The notes beneath the pieces were generated by a model. It made no database searches, was not told the origin of the DNA, and saw only the letters and a program-made list of their open reading frames with translations. From NCBI RefSeq assembly GCF_001952855.1, contig NZ_LPNO01000046.1, positions 72,847-136,846 on the forward strand: 64,000 nucleotides of DNA, read 5' to 3'. The DNA is from Pseudomonas sp. ATCC PTA-122608 (GTDB lineage Bacteria; Pseudomonadota; Gammaproteobacteria; Pseudomonadales; Pseudomonadaceae). Positions 8,913-17,148 of the stretch are shown piece by piece. The first letter of the stretch is position 1. Every line of letters begins with the position of its first letter. The position numbers were made by a program, and so were the translations under genes.

Positions 8913-8954
8913 AGTCTAGGGGCTGGGTGGGCAGGCCATCTTGATTTGCATCAA
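8913..8954 (-). promoter_or_regulatory. Anr-dependent promoter of hemN
   Basis: The Anr/FNR box TTGAT-GCAA-ATCAA (8941-8954, read on the minus strand) is perfect. Exactly 22 bases downstream is a TAGACT -10 hexamer (8913-8918), the geometry of a class II FNR promoter with the box centred near -41.5. Transcription would start near 8906. Confidence 0.85.
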
Positions 8955-8983
8955 CGGGGAGCGGCGCTATGCCACATGGCCTT

Positions 8984-9667
8984 TTAATGGCCCATTAGCC
9001 AGTGCTGGTGCGGGCCGGGTAGCGTCCACAGGCCAAATACAATCACCAGCACGCCACCGGTCATGCGCACGCTTCGTTTGCGCAACAGTGCGGTGACACG
9101 CTCGGCCGCCAGTCCAGTGGCCAGCAGCACCGGCCAGGTGCCGAGGCCGAAGGCGAGCATCAGCACTGCACTGTCCAGTGCGTTGCCCTGGCTGGCCGCC
9201 CACAGCAGGGTGCTGTAGACCAACCCGCACGGCAGCCAGCCCCACAGCGCGCCCAGCAGTAATGCCCGGGGCAGGCTGGACACCGGCAGCAAACGGTTGG
9301 CAAACGGCTGGATATGGCGCCACAGGCCGCGCCCGAGGCTTTCGATACGGGTCAGGCCGCTCCACCAGCCGGCCAGGTACAAGCCCATGCAGATCAGCAA
9401 CAGCCCGGCGAGGATGCGCATGAACATCGCCGCCGGGCTATTGGCCACGGCCCAGCCCGCCAGGCCGATCAACAGGCCGGCGGTGGCATAGCTGAGGATG
9501 CGTCCGAGGTTATAGGCCAGCAGCAGGCGAAAGCGCCGACTGCGTTGTTCCTTGGGAATCGCCAGGGTCAGCGCGCCCATCAGGCCCCCGCACATGCCCA
9601 GGCAATGGCCGCCGCCGAGCAGGCCGAGGATTACAGCCGAGACCAGCAGGGGCGCCAGTTCAAGCAT
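8984..9667 (-). CDS. TauE/SafE-like membrane protein of the cco cluster
   Basis: This 227-residue integral membrane protein has about six hydrophobic segments and belongs to the sulfite exporter TauE/SafE / UreH-like transmembrane group found beside ccoS in Pseudomonas. The first segment carries GGGHCLGMCGGLMGAL, a His-Cys-Met-Cys pattern suited to binding or moving a metal such as copper; this role is inferred. The start MLELAPLL overlaps the end of ccoS by 8 bases, indicating translational coupling. It is the last gene of the ccoGHIS run, so a part in cbb3 oxidase assembly is likely. The longer frame upstream of this start is ccoS in another reading frame. Confidence 0.85.
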   Translation of the reverse strand: MLELAPLLVSAVILGLLGGGHCLGMCGGLMGALTLAIPKEQRSRRFRLLLAYNLGRILSYATAGLLIGLAGWAVANSPAAMFMRILAGLLLICMGLYLAGWWSGLTRIESLGRGLWRHIQPFANRLLPVSSLPRALLLGALWGWLPCGLVYSTLLWAASQGNALDSAVLMLAFGLGTWPVLLATGLAAERVTALLRKRSVRMTGGVLVIVFGLWTLPGPHQHWLMGH

Positions 9668-9878
9668 GGGGCGGGTCTTTGGGCTTGGGCGGTTGCTCAG
9701 GGCCGTTGGCTTCGTCGACGGCGGCCAGGTGATTCGGGTCCTGGTCGTCGAACAGCACGCTGTGGGCCGGGCCATCGAGGTCGTCGTACTGGCCGCTGTC
9801 CACCGCCCAGAAGAAGATGTAAATGGCGATGGCCACGATCAACAGCGCCGCCGGGATCATCACGTAAAGAGCTGGCAT
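9660..9878 (-). CDS. ccoS: Cytochrome oxidase maturation protein CcoS
   Basis: CcoS is a small single-span inner-membrane protein needed for correct cofactor insertion into cbb3 oxidase. The 72-residue product starts MPALYVMIPAALLIVA, has one membrane helix at residues 4-24, and then the conserved FWAVDSGQYDDLDGPAHSVL stretch and an acidic, Pro-rich tail. An in-frame GTG two codons upstream is possible but the ATG matches the family. The gene starts 22 bases after ccoI and overlaps the following membrane-protein gene. Confidence 0.93.
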   Translation of the reverse strand: MPALYVMIPAALLIVAIAIYIFFWAVDSGQYDDLDGPAHSVLFDDQDPNHLAAVDEANGPEQPPKPKDPPHA

Positions 9879-9900
9879 CTGCACTCCATGCCCGCGCGGC

Positions 9901-12351
9901 TCAAGCCGGCAGCGGACGGGTTACGGGGGCGGCGTTCGCGGCTGGCGTGCTCGGCATGCGAGTCAGGCGCAGGGCGTTGAGCACCACGGTCAACGAACTG
10001 AGGGACATGCCAATCGCCGCCCAGATCGGGGTGATCCAGCCGAGGGCGGCAAACGGCAACATCAGGCCATTGTACAGCCCGGCCCACAGCAGGTTTTCAA
10101 TGATTACCCGACGGGTGCGCCGGGCCAGGGTAAAGGCTTGTACCAGGGCGTCGAGGCGGTTCGACAGCAGTACCGCGTCGGCACTGGTCTTGGCCAGGTC
10201 GGTGGCCGAGCCCATGGCCACGCTGATATCGGCGGCGGCCAGCACCGGCACGTCGTTGACGCCGTCACCGAGCATCAGCACCTTGCGGCCTTCCTTGTGC
10301 AACTGTTGCAGCATTTGCAGCTTGTCGTCTGGGCGCAGGCCGCCGTGGGCTTCATCGATGCCCAGCTCAAGGGCGACGCTGGCGACCATTGGCGAGCTGT
10401 CGCCGGACAGCAGCAAGGTGCGCCAGCCGCGGGCCTTGCAGGCGGCGAGCAGGGCGGGGGCGTCGCTGCGCAGGCGATCATCCAGAACAAACCAGGCGAG
10501 TGCGCCGTCGGCGTCCCCCAGCAGCAACCATTGCCCGGCTTCCTTTGGCGAGGCGGGAAGAGCGCAGCCGCTCAATTCGCAGACAAAACCCGGCTGGCCA
10601 ATGCGCAACCGGCGTTTACCGACAATGCCTTCCAGCCCCAGTCCCGGCATGCTGAGCACTTCATCCGCCGCCAGTGGTGCGCGGCCGAATGCGCGGGCAA
10701 TCGGGTGTTCAGAACGTTGCTCCAGCGCGGCAGCAAGGCTCAGGCATTCGTCGCTGCCCAGCACACCCAGCGCACGGATGGCGCGCAAGGCCAGGCGGCC
10801 TTCGGTGAGGGTGCCGGTCTTGTCGAAAATCACTGTGTCGATCTGGTTCAGGCCTTCCAGCACGTGGCCCCGGGTCAACAGCAGGCCGAGTTTGTGCAGG
10901 GTGCCGGTGGCTGCCGTCAGGGCGGTTGGCGTCGCCAGGGACAGGGCACAAGGGCACGTTGCAACCAGCATCGCCAAGACAATCCAGAACGCCCGTGACG
11001 AGTCCAGCTCCCACCACACCAGACCGATCACAGCAGCGGCGATCAACGAACACAACAGGAACCATTGGGCGGCGCGGTCGGCGATTTCCGCCAGCCGGGG
11101 TTTTTCCGCCTGGGCCCGCTCCAGCAGGCGCACGATGGCCGACAGGCGCGTGTCGTGGCCCAGGGCGCGGACTTCGACGGTCAGCGCGCCTTCGACGTTG
11201 AGGGTGCCGGCGGTAACCGCATCGCCGACCTGGCGCGGCTGCGGCAGGTACTCGCCGGTCAGCAGGGATTCGTCGATGCTCGACTGGCCGTCGAGGATGA
11301 TGCCGTCTGCCGGCAGCACCGCGCCCGGATGCACCAGCACCCGGTCGCCCAAGACCAGCTCGCTGAGCAGGATCCGTTGACTTTGCCCATCGGCACTCAT
11401 GCGCAGGCACGAAGCCGGCAACAGATTGACCAACTGCGCGGTCGCCGCCGCCGTACGTTCCCGGGCGCGGCGCTCCAGGTAGCGTCCGGCCAACAGGAAC
11501 AGGGCAAACATGCCGACTGCATCGAAATACAGCTCGCCGGTGCCGGTGATGGCAGTCCAGATCCCGGCCAGGTACGCACCGCCGATTGCCAGCGATACCG
11601 AGACATCCATGGTCAGGTGGCGGGTGCGCAGGTCGCGCATCGCGCCTTTGAAGAAGGGCGCGCAGCTGTAGAACACGATTGGTGTTGTAAGAAACATCGC
11701 GACCCAGCGCAGGATCACGTGCAGCTCGGGGCTCAGGTCGATATTGAATTCCGGCCAGGTGGCCATCGTTGCCATCATTGCCTGGAACCACAACAGCCCG
11801 GCCACGCCCAATTGACGCAACGCCAGACGGTTTTCGCTGGCCAGTTGTTCGGCGGCGCGGTCGGCTTGGTACGGGTGGGCGGCGTAGCCGATGTGGCGCA
11901 ACTCGCCGAGCAGCTGGCTCAGTGGCAGTTGCCCATCGGCCCAACGCACGTGCAGGCGGTGGTTGGACAGGTTCAGCCGCGCCTCGGCCACGGCCGGCAG
12001 GTTGCGCAGGTGTTTTTCGATCAGCCAGCCACAGGCAGCGCAACTGATGCCCTCCATCAACAGCGTGGCTTCCGACAGATCACCGTCGTGGCGCACGAAG
12101 GGCTTTTGCACATCTGCACGGTCATACAGCGCCAGCTCGTCCACCAGTTGCACCGGCAGCGCATCGGGGTTGGCCGAGGCTTCGCTGCGGTGCTGGTAAT
12201 AGCTTTCCAGGCCACCGGCGACAATCGCCTCAGCCACCGCCTGGCAGCCCGGGCAACACAGCTCGCGGGACTCGCCGAGAATCACGGCGGTGAACCGGCT
12301 GCCGGGCGGCACGGGCAGGGCGCAGTGGTAGCAAGGAATTGGGGTGGTCAT
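9901..12351 (-). CDS. ccoI: Copper-transporting P1B-type ATPase CcoI
   Basis: CcoI (816 residues) pumps copper out of the cytoplasm for delivery to the CuB site of cbb3 oxidase; it is an assembly ATPase, not a bulk resistance pump. The N-terminus has an unusual cysteine cluster (CYHC at 7-10, CCPGC at about 32-36), typical of CcoI/FixI, followed by a heavy-metal-associated domain with GISCAACG. Later come the membrane CPC motif (VATCPCALSLATP), the phosphorylation site DKTGTLT, the SEHPIA nucleotide-binding motif and the hinge GDGVND. It begins 8 bases after ccoH and is followed closely by ccoS, so the four assembly genes form one operon. Confidence 0.95.
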   Translation of the reverse strand: MTTPIPCYHCALPVPPGSRFTAVILGESRELCCPGCQAVAEAIVAGGLESYYQHRSEASANPDALPVQLVDELALYDRADVQKPFVRHDGDLSEATLLMEGISCAACGWLIEKHLRNLPAVAEARLNLSNHRLHVRWADGQLPLSQLLGELRHIGYAAHPYQADRAAEQLASENRLALRQLGVAGLLWFQAMMATMATWPEFNIDLSPELHVILRWVAMFLTTPIVFYSCAPFFKGAMRDLRTRHLTMDVSVSLAIGGAYLAGIWTAITGTGELYFDAVGMFALFLLAGRYLERRARERTAAATAQLVNLLPASCLRMSADGQSQRILLSELVLGDRVLVHPGAVLPADGIILDGQSSIDESLLTGEYLPQPRQVGDAVTAGTLNVEGALTVEVRALGHDTRLSAIVRLLERAQAEKPRLAEIADRAAQWFLLCSLIAAAVIGLVWWELDSSRAFWIVLAMLVATCPCALSLATPTALTAATGTLHKLGLLLTRGHVLEGLNQIDTVIFDKTGTLTEGRLALRAIRALGVLGSDECLSLAAALEQRSEHPIARAFGRAPLAADEVLSMPGLGLEGIVGKRRLRIGQPGFVCELSGCALPASPKEAGQWLLLGDADGALAWFVLDDRLRSDAPALLAACKARGWRTLLLSGDSSPMVASVALELGIDEAHGGLRPDDKLQMLQQLHKEGRKVLMLGDGVNDVPVLAAADISVAMGSATDLAKTSADAVLLSNRLDALVQAFTLARRTRRVIIENLLWAGLYNGLMLPFAALGWITPIWAAIGMSLSSLTVVLNALRLTRMPSTPAANAAPVTRPLPA

Positions 12352-12359
12352 GGCCGATG

Positions 12360-12899
12360 CTATTTTTTCAGGTCTTCAGCACCCTGCAGCGGCTCGTCGC
12401 CCAGCAGCAAGTCCTTGTCATGGCTGACCTGTTCTTCTTCAAACATGCGCCAGGTCCTGTCGCCTTCCACACCCAGCAATTCGACGAAGCGGCGGCCTTC
12501 GACCTTGTCGGTCACCTGGCCGATGTAGCGGCCAGGCTCGCTGTCGCTGCGGGTCAGGATGATCTTGCGATCCTTCTCCGGCTGGGTCGGCGAAATCAGG
12601 TTCAGTTCCAGCGTGCCGGGCCCGCTGTTGCCGGTCAGGTGCAACTCGACTTCGCCGGTCAACTCATCCAGGTGCACCTTGGCACGCAGTTGCAGGGTCT
12701 GGGCCAGTAGCTCGCGGTCCAGTGAGCGGTTGATGCCTTTGCCGGCCTCGTAGTAGTTGTCGTTGACCAGGTTGTCGGGGTTGTTCACCGCGATGGTCAC
12801 CATGGACAAGGTCAACGTCACCGAGCAGGCCAGGATCCCAATGATGATCCAGGGCCAGAGGTGCTTGTACCAGGGGCTTGCGGCAGTTGCTGCGGGCAT
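12360..12899 (-). CDS. ccoH: FixH/CcoH family cbb3 oxidase assembly protein
   Basis: CcoH/FixH is a membrane-anchored factor that associates with CcoN during cbb3 oxidase assembly. The 179-residue product starts MPAATAASPWYKHLWPW; it has one membrane helix at about residues 17-40 and a periplasmic domain with the family sequence NPDNLVNDNYYEAGKGIN. The start at 12899 is the first ATG after ccoG and 16 bases from its stop; a longer frame reaching into ccoG is not needed. It is tightly packed between ccoG and ccoI. Confidence 0.92.
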   Translation of the reverse strand: MPAATAASPWYKHLWPWIIIGILACSVTLTLSMVTIAVNNPDNLVNDNYYEAGKGINRSLDRELLAQTLQLRAKVHLDELTGEVELHLTGNSGPGTLELNLISPTQPEKDRKIILTRSDSEPGRYIGQVTDKVEGRRFVELLGVEGDRTWRMFEEEQVSHDKDLLLGDEPLQGAEDLKK

Positions 12900-12915
12900 T
12901 GTTCTGCTCTCTTGT

Positions 12916-14331
12916 TTAGCGAATTTGTGGGCCGATGAATCGGCTCTTGGCTTCAATGTGGACGCTGTCGTCATCGGCATCCTTGAGGATGAATTTCACC
13001 TCGTTGGTGCTCGACGGCAGTTGTTCCGGTGCGCTCGACAGCTCCACCGGCATGCTGAAGATCTCCCCGGCAGCCACCTTGATCTCGCGCCGGCCTTGCA
13101 GCTTGAGGTCCGGCAGGCCTGCGGCTTCCAGCACGTAAGTGTGGTCGCGCTGGTCCTTGTTCATGATCTTCAGGCTGTAGACGTTTTCGATCCGGCCTTC
13201 GGCGTTTTCGCGGTACAGCACTCGGTCCTTGCTGACGTCGAAACCCACCAGAGAACGCATGAAGAATGCGCCTGCCAACAGGCCCATCATCGCCAGCAGC
13301 ACCAGGGCATAACCGATCAGGCGCGGGCGCAGTTTATGGGTTTTCTGCCCCGACAGGTTGTGCTCGGTGGTGTAGCTGATCAGCCCGCGCGGATACTCCA
13401 TCTTGTCCATGATGTTGTCGCAGGCGTCGATGCAGGCCGCGCAGCCGATGCATTCGATCTGCAGGCCGTCACGGATGTCGATGCCGGTGGGGCACACCTG
13501 CACGCACATCGTGCAATCGATGCAATCCCCCAGGCCCTCGGCCTTGTAGTCGATACCTTTTTTGCGCGGGCCACGGGTTTCGCCACGGCGCGGGTCGTAG
13601 GACACGATCAGGGTGTCCTTGTCGAACATCACGCTCTGGAAACGTGCGTATGGGCACATGTAGATGCACACTTGCTCGCGCAGCCAACCGGCGTTGCCGT
13701 AGGTAGCGAGAGTGAAAAAACCTACCCAAAAATACGACCAGCCATCGGCCTGGCCGGTGAAGAAGTCGAACACCAGTTCCCTGATCGGTGAGAAGTAACC
13801 GACGAAGGTCATGCCGGTGACGAAGCCGATGATCAGCCACAGGCTGTGCTTGCTGAGCTTGCGCAGGAACTTGTTGGCGCTCATCGGCGCCTTGTCCAGT
13901 TTGATGCGCTGGTTGCGGTCGCCTTCGGTGACTTTTTCGCACCACATGAAGATCCAGGTCCACACGCTTTGCGGGCAGGTGTAGCCGCACCAGACGCGTC
14001 CGGCATACACGGTGATGAAGAACAGGCCAAACGCCGCGACGATCAGGATGCCCGACAGCAGGATGAAATCCTGGGGCCAGAAGGTCGCGCCAAAAATAAA
14101 GAACTTACGCTCCGGCAGGTTCCACCACACGGCCTGGTGGCCACCCCAGTTCAGCCACACGGTGCCGAAGTAGAGCAGGAACAAACCGGCGCCACCGAGC
14201 ATCCGCAAATTGCGGAACAAACCGGTGAAGGCGCGGGTGTAGATTTTCTCCCGCGATGCGTAGAGATCGACAGTGTTGCTTGAATTTTTGGCAGGCGGGG
14301 TAACGTCATGTACCGGAATCTGGTTGCTCAT
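12916..14331 (-). CDS. ccoG: Cytochrome c oxidase accessory protein CcoG (polyferredoxin)
   Basis: CcoG/RdxA/FixG (471 residues) is a membrane Fe-S protein thought to reduce Cu(II) for cbb3 oxidase assembly. Several membrane helices surround the conserved RVWCGYTCPQSVWTWIFMW segment, and two ferredoxin-like clusters follow: CIDCTMCVQVCP and CIGCAACIDACD. The C-terminal third is a periplasmic beta domain (FixG_C). Two ATGs occur in tandem; the second (MSNQIPVH) has better spacing to GGGAT and is chosen. It is the first gene of the ccoGHIS operon. Upstream, instead of ccoP1 as in P. aeruginosa, lies a toxin-antitoxin pair, and an Anr-like box is found 154 bases before the start. Confidence 0.94.
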   Translation of the reverse strand: MSNQIPVHDVTPPAKNSSNTVDLYASREKIYTRAFTGLFRNLRMLGGAGLFLLYFGTVWLNWGGHQAVWWNLPERKFFIFGATFWPQDFILLSGILIVAAFGLFFITVYAGRVWCGYTCPQSVWTWIFMWCEKVTEGDRNQRIKLDKAPMSANKFLRKLSKHSLWLIIGFVTGMTFVGYFSPIRELVFDFFTGQADGWSYFWVGFFTLATYGNAGWLREQVCIYMCPYARFQSVMFDKDTLIVSYDPRRGETRGPRKKGIDYKAEGLGDCIDCTMCVQVCPTGIDIRDGLQIECIGCAACIDACDNIMDKMEYPRGLISYTTEHNLSGQKTHKLRPRLIGYALVLLAMMGLLAGAFFMRSLVGFDVSKDRVLYRENAEGRIENVYSLKIMNKDQRDHTYVLEAAGLPDLKLQGRREIKVAAGEIFSMPVELSSAPEQLPSSTNEVKFILKDADDDSVHIEAKSRFIGPQIR

Positions 14332-14442
14332 CATTGCATCCCACGGCAGTGGAGATTTGCCTCGGCCAGTACGTGCCAACCGGGGTCAAAATAGGGGTGT
14401 TGCAGTGGCCTAATGATACGCCCCTGATACCCTTCGACGGGT

Positions 14443-14457
14443 GCGACCTTTGGTCGC
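14443..14457. promoter_or_regulatory. GCGACC-N3-GGTCGC dyad upstream of ccoG
   Basis: This is a perfect 6-bp inverted repeat with a 3-base centre. It contains the GCGNC motif described for RegA/RoxR-type redox response regulators, which control cco genes in Pseudomonas. No T tract follows on either strand, so it is not a terminator. The assignment to RoxR is inference. Confidence 0.35.
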
Positions 14458-14484
14458 GTTGGGGGAAATCAATTGATGGTGTAC

Positions 14485-14498
14485 GTGACCTGGATCAA
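14485..14498 (-). promoter_or_regulatory. Anr-like box upstream of ccoG
   Basis: GTGAC-CTGG-ATCAA matches TTGAC-N4-ATCAA except at the first base. It lies between ccoG and the toxin gene. A GCGACC-N3-GGTCGC dyad is nearby at 14443-14457. A clear -10 at the class II distance was not found, so activity is uncertain. Confidence 0.5.
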
Positions 14499-14538
14499 TT
14501 GACTTGTGAAGTATGGACGGTTTTTGCAGCCTTACCGG

Positions 14539-14949
14539 TCATTCGTCCCAGGGATTGATCAGCGCGACGCCGCTGGATTGAAAGTCACTGATGTTGCGGG
14601 TGACCACTGTCAGACCATGAACCAGCGCGGTCGCAGCGATCAGCGAGTCACTTTCGTTTGCTTGGTCTGGCACATGCAAGCTGGCACAGCGCAGGGCAAC
14701 GGCTGCATCAATCGGAAGGATTCTGGCATCAAACGCCGGCATTACATGGCGCTTGAGCCATGTGCGCAAAACCTTCCCCTGAGCGGGGTCACGCCGCTCC
14801 ATGCGCAGGACCCCTGTTTCCAGTTCCTTCAAGGTAATGGCTGAAATATACATCCGTGGTGCGATGACACTTTTGGCCCAGGCGACCACGTTGGCATCGG
14901 CCTGGGGTTTGCGCAGTTCAGAAATGACATTGGTGTCGAGTAGATACAT
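14539..14949 (-). CDS. PIN-domain toxin, VapC/FitB type
   Basis: This 136-residue PIN-domain ribonuclease would be the toxin of a type II toxin-antitoxin pair. The start is the ATG at 14949, which overlaps the antitoxin stop as TGATG; a TTG one codon upstream is less likely. The PIN acidic residues are visible as D5 in MYLLDTNVISEL, E42 in TLKELETG and D101 in ANESDSLIAATAL, with the terminal VVTRNISDF motif. It is intact and of normal length. The pair sits between ccoP1 and ccoG, separating genes that adjoin in P. aeruginosa, which suggests acquisition by transfer. The RNA target cannot be predicted. Confidence 0.9.
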   Translation of the reverse strand: MYLLDTNVISELRKPQADANVVAWAKSVIAPRMYISAITLKELETGVLRMERRDPAQGKVLRTWLKRHVMPAFDARILPIDAAVALRCASLHVPDQANESDSLIAATALVHGLTVVTRNISDFQSSGVALINPWDE

Positions 14950-15203
14950 CAAGAGAAGTCCACGGGTCGATGAATGATCACGGCGCGTTCGGTTTCGAAC
15001 TCGATATCTGCCGCTTCTGGCATCACCAACAGGTCAACGATGTCGGCATTGAGGCCTGTCAGTTTTTGGTAGTCCTCAATGCTTAGCAGTACATGGGCAG
15101 GCTTGCCCCGATCAGTGATAAAAACCGGGCCCTGGCGGGCGGCTTTTTTGGCACCGCTTGTGTCTTGATTGAATTCACGGCTGGAGATGGTGGTGATGGT
15201 CAT
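14949..15203 (-). CDS. Antitoxin of Phd/YefM family
   Basis: This 84-residue protein carries the Phd/YefM N-terminal DNA-binding fold: ISSREFNQDTSGAKKAARQGPVFITDRGKPAHVLLSIEDY, split here across residues 6-45. The C-terminal half (residues about 55-84) would wrap around the PIN toxin. The ATG at 15203 follows GAGGAGG with 8 bases between, a strong ribosome site; the gene is translationally coupled to the toxin through TGATG. Phd-type antitoxins repress their own promoters with the toxin as co-repressor. The direct repeats at 15230-15290 are good operator candidates. Confidence 0.9.
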   Translation of the reverse strand: MTITTISSREFNQDTSGAKKAARQGPVFITDRGKPAHVLLSIEDYQKLTGLNADIVDLLVMPEAADIEFETERAVIIHRPVDFS

Positions 15204-15229
15204 GGGGGCTAGCCTCCTCATGGGGTACG

Positions 15230-15290
15230 AATGTAGATACGTTACTACTGCGGTTTTTCTTGATCAACCTCAAATGTAGATACGTTGCTA
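15230..15290. promoter_or_regulatory. Direct repeats upstream of the antitoxin (operator candidate)
   Basis: AATGTAGATACGTTACTA (15230-15247) recurs as AATGTAGATACGTTGCTA (15273-15290) with one mismatch and a 43-base period, about four helical turns. Each holds the imperfect dyad GTA-GA-TAC. They lie 27-87 bases before the antitoxin start. Confidence 0.6.
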
Positions 15291-15320
15291 GGTAGCGCCG
15301 GATTTTTTTGGATTGAAATC

Positions 15321-15361
15321 AAAACGGCCCCGCCAACTTTCGCTGGCGGGGCCGTTTTTTA
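15321..15361. terminator. Bidirectional terminator after ccoP1
   Basis: AAAACGGCCCCGCCA and its inverse TGGCGGGGCCGTTTT form a 15-bp stem with a short loop. There are T runs on both sides. It ends the ccoNOQP-1 transcript 14 bases past the ccoP1 stop and separates it from the toxin-antitoxin and ccoG genes. Confidence 0.9.
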
Positions 15362-15374
15362 TTACCGTTTTGCC

Positions 15375-16352
15375 TTACTCGGCGTCCGCCGGCTTGTCCC
15401 CATGGGACAGGCTGTAAACATACGCCGCCAGCAGGTGCACCTTGTCGTTCCCCTGCAACTGCTCTTGCGCAGGCATCTGGCCCTGACGGCCATAACGGAT
15501 GGTCTGCTGCAGTTGCGCGAAGCTCGAACCGTAGATGAACGCGCCCGGGTGTGTCAGGTCAGGTGCGCCCATGGCGGGAGTACCTTTCCCGGCGGGACCG
15601 TGGCACGCCACGCAGTTGGCGGCGAAGAGTTTCTCGCCGTTGGCCACGTCAGCCTTGGCGCCTTCCGGCAGTTTGCGGCCATCCAGGTTGGTCACCACAA
15701 AGCCGGCCACGTCGGCCACGCCTTGCTCGCCAATGACTTCGGCCCAGGCCGGCATCACCGCGTGGCGGCCTTTCATGATGGTTTCCTTGATGGTGGCCGG
15801 CTCACCGCCCCAGCGCCAGTCGGCGTCGGTCAGGTTGGGGAAGCCATACGCGCCCTTGGCGTCGGAACCGTGACACACCGAGCAGTTGGAGGCGAACAGG
15901 CGGCCACCCATCTTCAAGGCTTGCGGGTCCTTGGCCACTTCTTCAATCGGCATGGCAGCGAACTTGGCGAAGATCGGCCCGAACCGGGCGTCCGACTTGG
16001 CCATTTCCTTTTCCCATTCGTGCACGCCGGTCCAGCCGGTCTGACCGTTGGCGAAGGGGGTTTGCTTGTCGTTGTCAAGGTAGTTGTAGCCCGGCAGCAG
16101 GCCTTTCCAGTTGCCCAGGCCAGGGTACAGCGCCAGGTAACCGAGGGCGAAGATGATGGTGCCGACGAACAACATGAACCACCATTTCGGCAGCGGGTTG
16201 TCGTACTCCTCGATGCCGTCGAACGAGTGGCCAACGGTTTCATCGGTTTGCTCGGCGCGCTGGCCCTTGCGGGTCGACAGCAGCAGCCAGGTCAGGGCGA
16301 AAATGGTACCCAGACTGAGGACTGTGACGTACAGACTCCAGAACGTAGTCAT
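15375..16352 (-). CDS. ccoP1: cbb3 oxidase dihaem subunit III, copy 1
   Basis: CcoP (325 residues) is the membrane-anchored dihaem cytochrome c that receives electrons for the cbb3 oxidase. There is an N-terminal membrane helix (residues about 5-28), a second one near residue 60 ([20 protein letters not shown]), and two cytochrome c domains with haem sites CSVCH and CVACH. The C-terminal [10 protein letters not shown] supplies a Met ligand. Its ATG overlaps the ccoQ1 stop as ATGA. It is the last gene of the first oxidase operon. Confidence 0.96.
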   Translation of the reverse strand: MTTFWSLYVTVLSLGTIFALTWLLLSTRKGQRAEQTDETVGHSFDGIEEYDNPLPKWWFMLFVGTIIFALGYLALYPGLGNWKGLLPGYNYLDNDKQTPFANGQTGWTGVHEWEKEMAKSDARFGPIFAKFAAMPIEEVAKDPQALKMGGRLFASNCSVCHGSDAKGAYGFPNLTDADWRWGGEPATIKETIMKGRHAVMPAWAEVIGEQGVADVAGFVVTNLDGRKLPEGAKADVANGEKLFAANCVACHGPAGKGTPAMGAPDLTHPGAFIYGSSFAQLQQTIRYGRQGQMPAQEQLQGNDKVHLLAAYVYSLSHGDKPADAE

Positions 16353-16534
16353 TCTTTGTTACTCCTAGACGCTTCTACGACGTGCTTGATGGCTTCGGGA
16401 TCATCCGCGAAGGGCAGCAACGTCGCGTCTTCAAACTCCGACTTGCGCTTGGGGCTGAACACCCACAAGGCCAGGCCGATAAAGGCCACCATCACGACAA
16501 CGGTGCCCAGGCCTCGAATCATCCCGATATCCAT
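16349..16534 (-). CDS. ccoQ1: cbb3 oxidase subunit IV (CcoQ), copy 1
   Basis: CcoQ is a small membrane protein that stabilises cbb3 oxidase. The 61-residue product starts [20 protein letters not shown]. One membrane helix (residues about 8-26) is followed by [21 protein letters not shown]. The ATG at 16534 has GGTGA just upstream; a GTG three codons earlier overlaps the ccoO1 stop and is less likely. It overlaps ccoP1 by four bases. Confidence 0.93.
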   Translation of the reverse strand: MDIGMIRGLGTVVVMVAFIGLALWVFSPKRKSEFEDATLLPFADDPEAIKHVVEASRSNKE

Positions 16535-16539
16535 CTCGA

Positions 16540-17148
16540 TCACCGTTTGCTTTTGATGATGGTGCCAAGGCCTTGCAAGTAGGCCACCAGTGCGTCCATT
16601 TCGGTCTTGCCCTTCACGGCAGCTGCCGCGCCGGCGATGTCTTCGTCGGTGTAAGGCACGCCGAGGGTGCGCAAGACTTCCATCTTCTTGGCGGTGTCCT
16701 TGCCGTCGAGTTTGTTTTCGACCAGGAACGGGTACGCCGGCATTTTCGACTCGGGCACGACGTTGCGCGGGTTGTACAAGTGCGCACGCTGCCAGTCATC
16801 GGAGTAACGACCGCCGACCCGGGCCAGGTCCGGGCCAGTGCGCTTGGAGCCCCACAGGAACGGGTGGTCCCATACGCTTTCACCGGCTACCGAGTAGTGG
16901 CCGTAGCGTTCGGTTTCGGCGCGAAACGGACGGATCATCTGCGAGTGGCAGCCGACACAGCCGTTGGCGATGTAGACGTCGCGGCCTTCCAGCTCAAGGG
17001 CGGTGCGCGGCTTCATGCCTTCCACCGGCTTGTTGGTCACGTCCTGGAAAAACAGCGGAACGATCTGGGTCAGGCCGCCGATACTCACGGCGATGACCAT
17101 GAAGAAGGCCAGCAGGCCGATATTCTTCTCGACTACTTCATGCTTCAT
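16540..17148 (-). CDS. ccoO1: cbb3 oxidase monohaem subunit II, copy 1
   Basis: CcoO (202 residues) is the membrane-bound monohaem cytochrome c subunit. One N-terminal membrane helix (residues about 10-30) is followed by the haem-binding [16 protein letters not shown] (about residue 70) and the conserved [19 protein letters not shown] and [17 protein letters not shown] segments, where the Met ligand lies. Its ATG overlaps the ccoN1 stop as TGATG, so the two are translationally coupled. Copy 2 at 20218 is very similar. Confidence 0.97.
   Translation of the reverse strand: MKHEVVEKNIGLLAFFMVIAVSIGGLTQIVPLFFQDVTNKPVEGMKPRTALELEGRDVYIANGCVGCHSQMIRPFRAETERYGHYSVAGESVWDHPFLWGSKRTGPDLARVGGRYSDDWQRAHLYNPRNVVPESKMPAYPFLVENKLDGKDTAKKMEVLRTLGVPYTDEDIAGAAAAVKGKTEMDALVAYLQGLGTIIKSKR

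Noticed and set aside
9314-11380. 688-codon plus-strand open frame opposite ccoI and the TauE-like gene
   Set aside because: Composition is Ala/Arg/Ser-rich with no domain, while the opposite strand encodes complete, recognised proteins.
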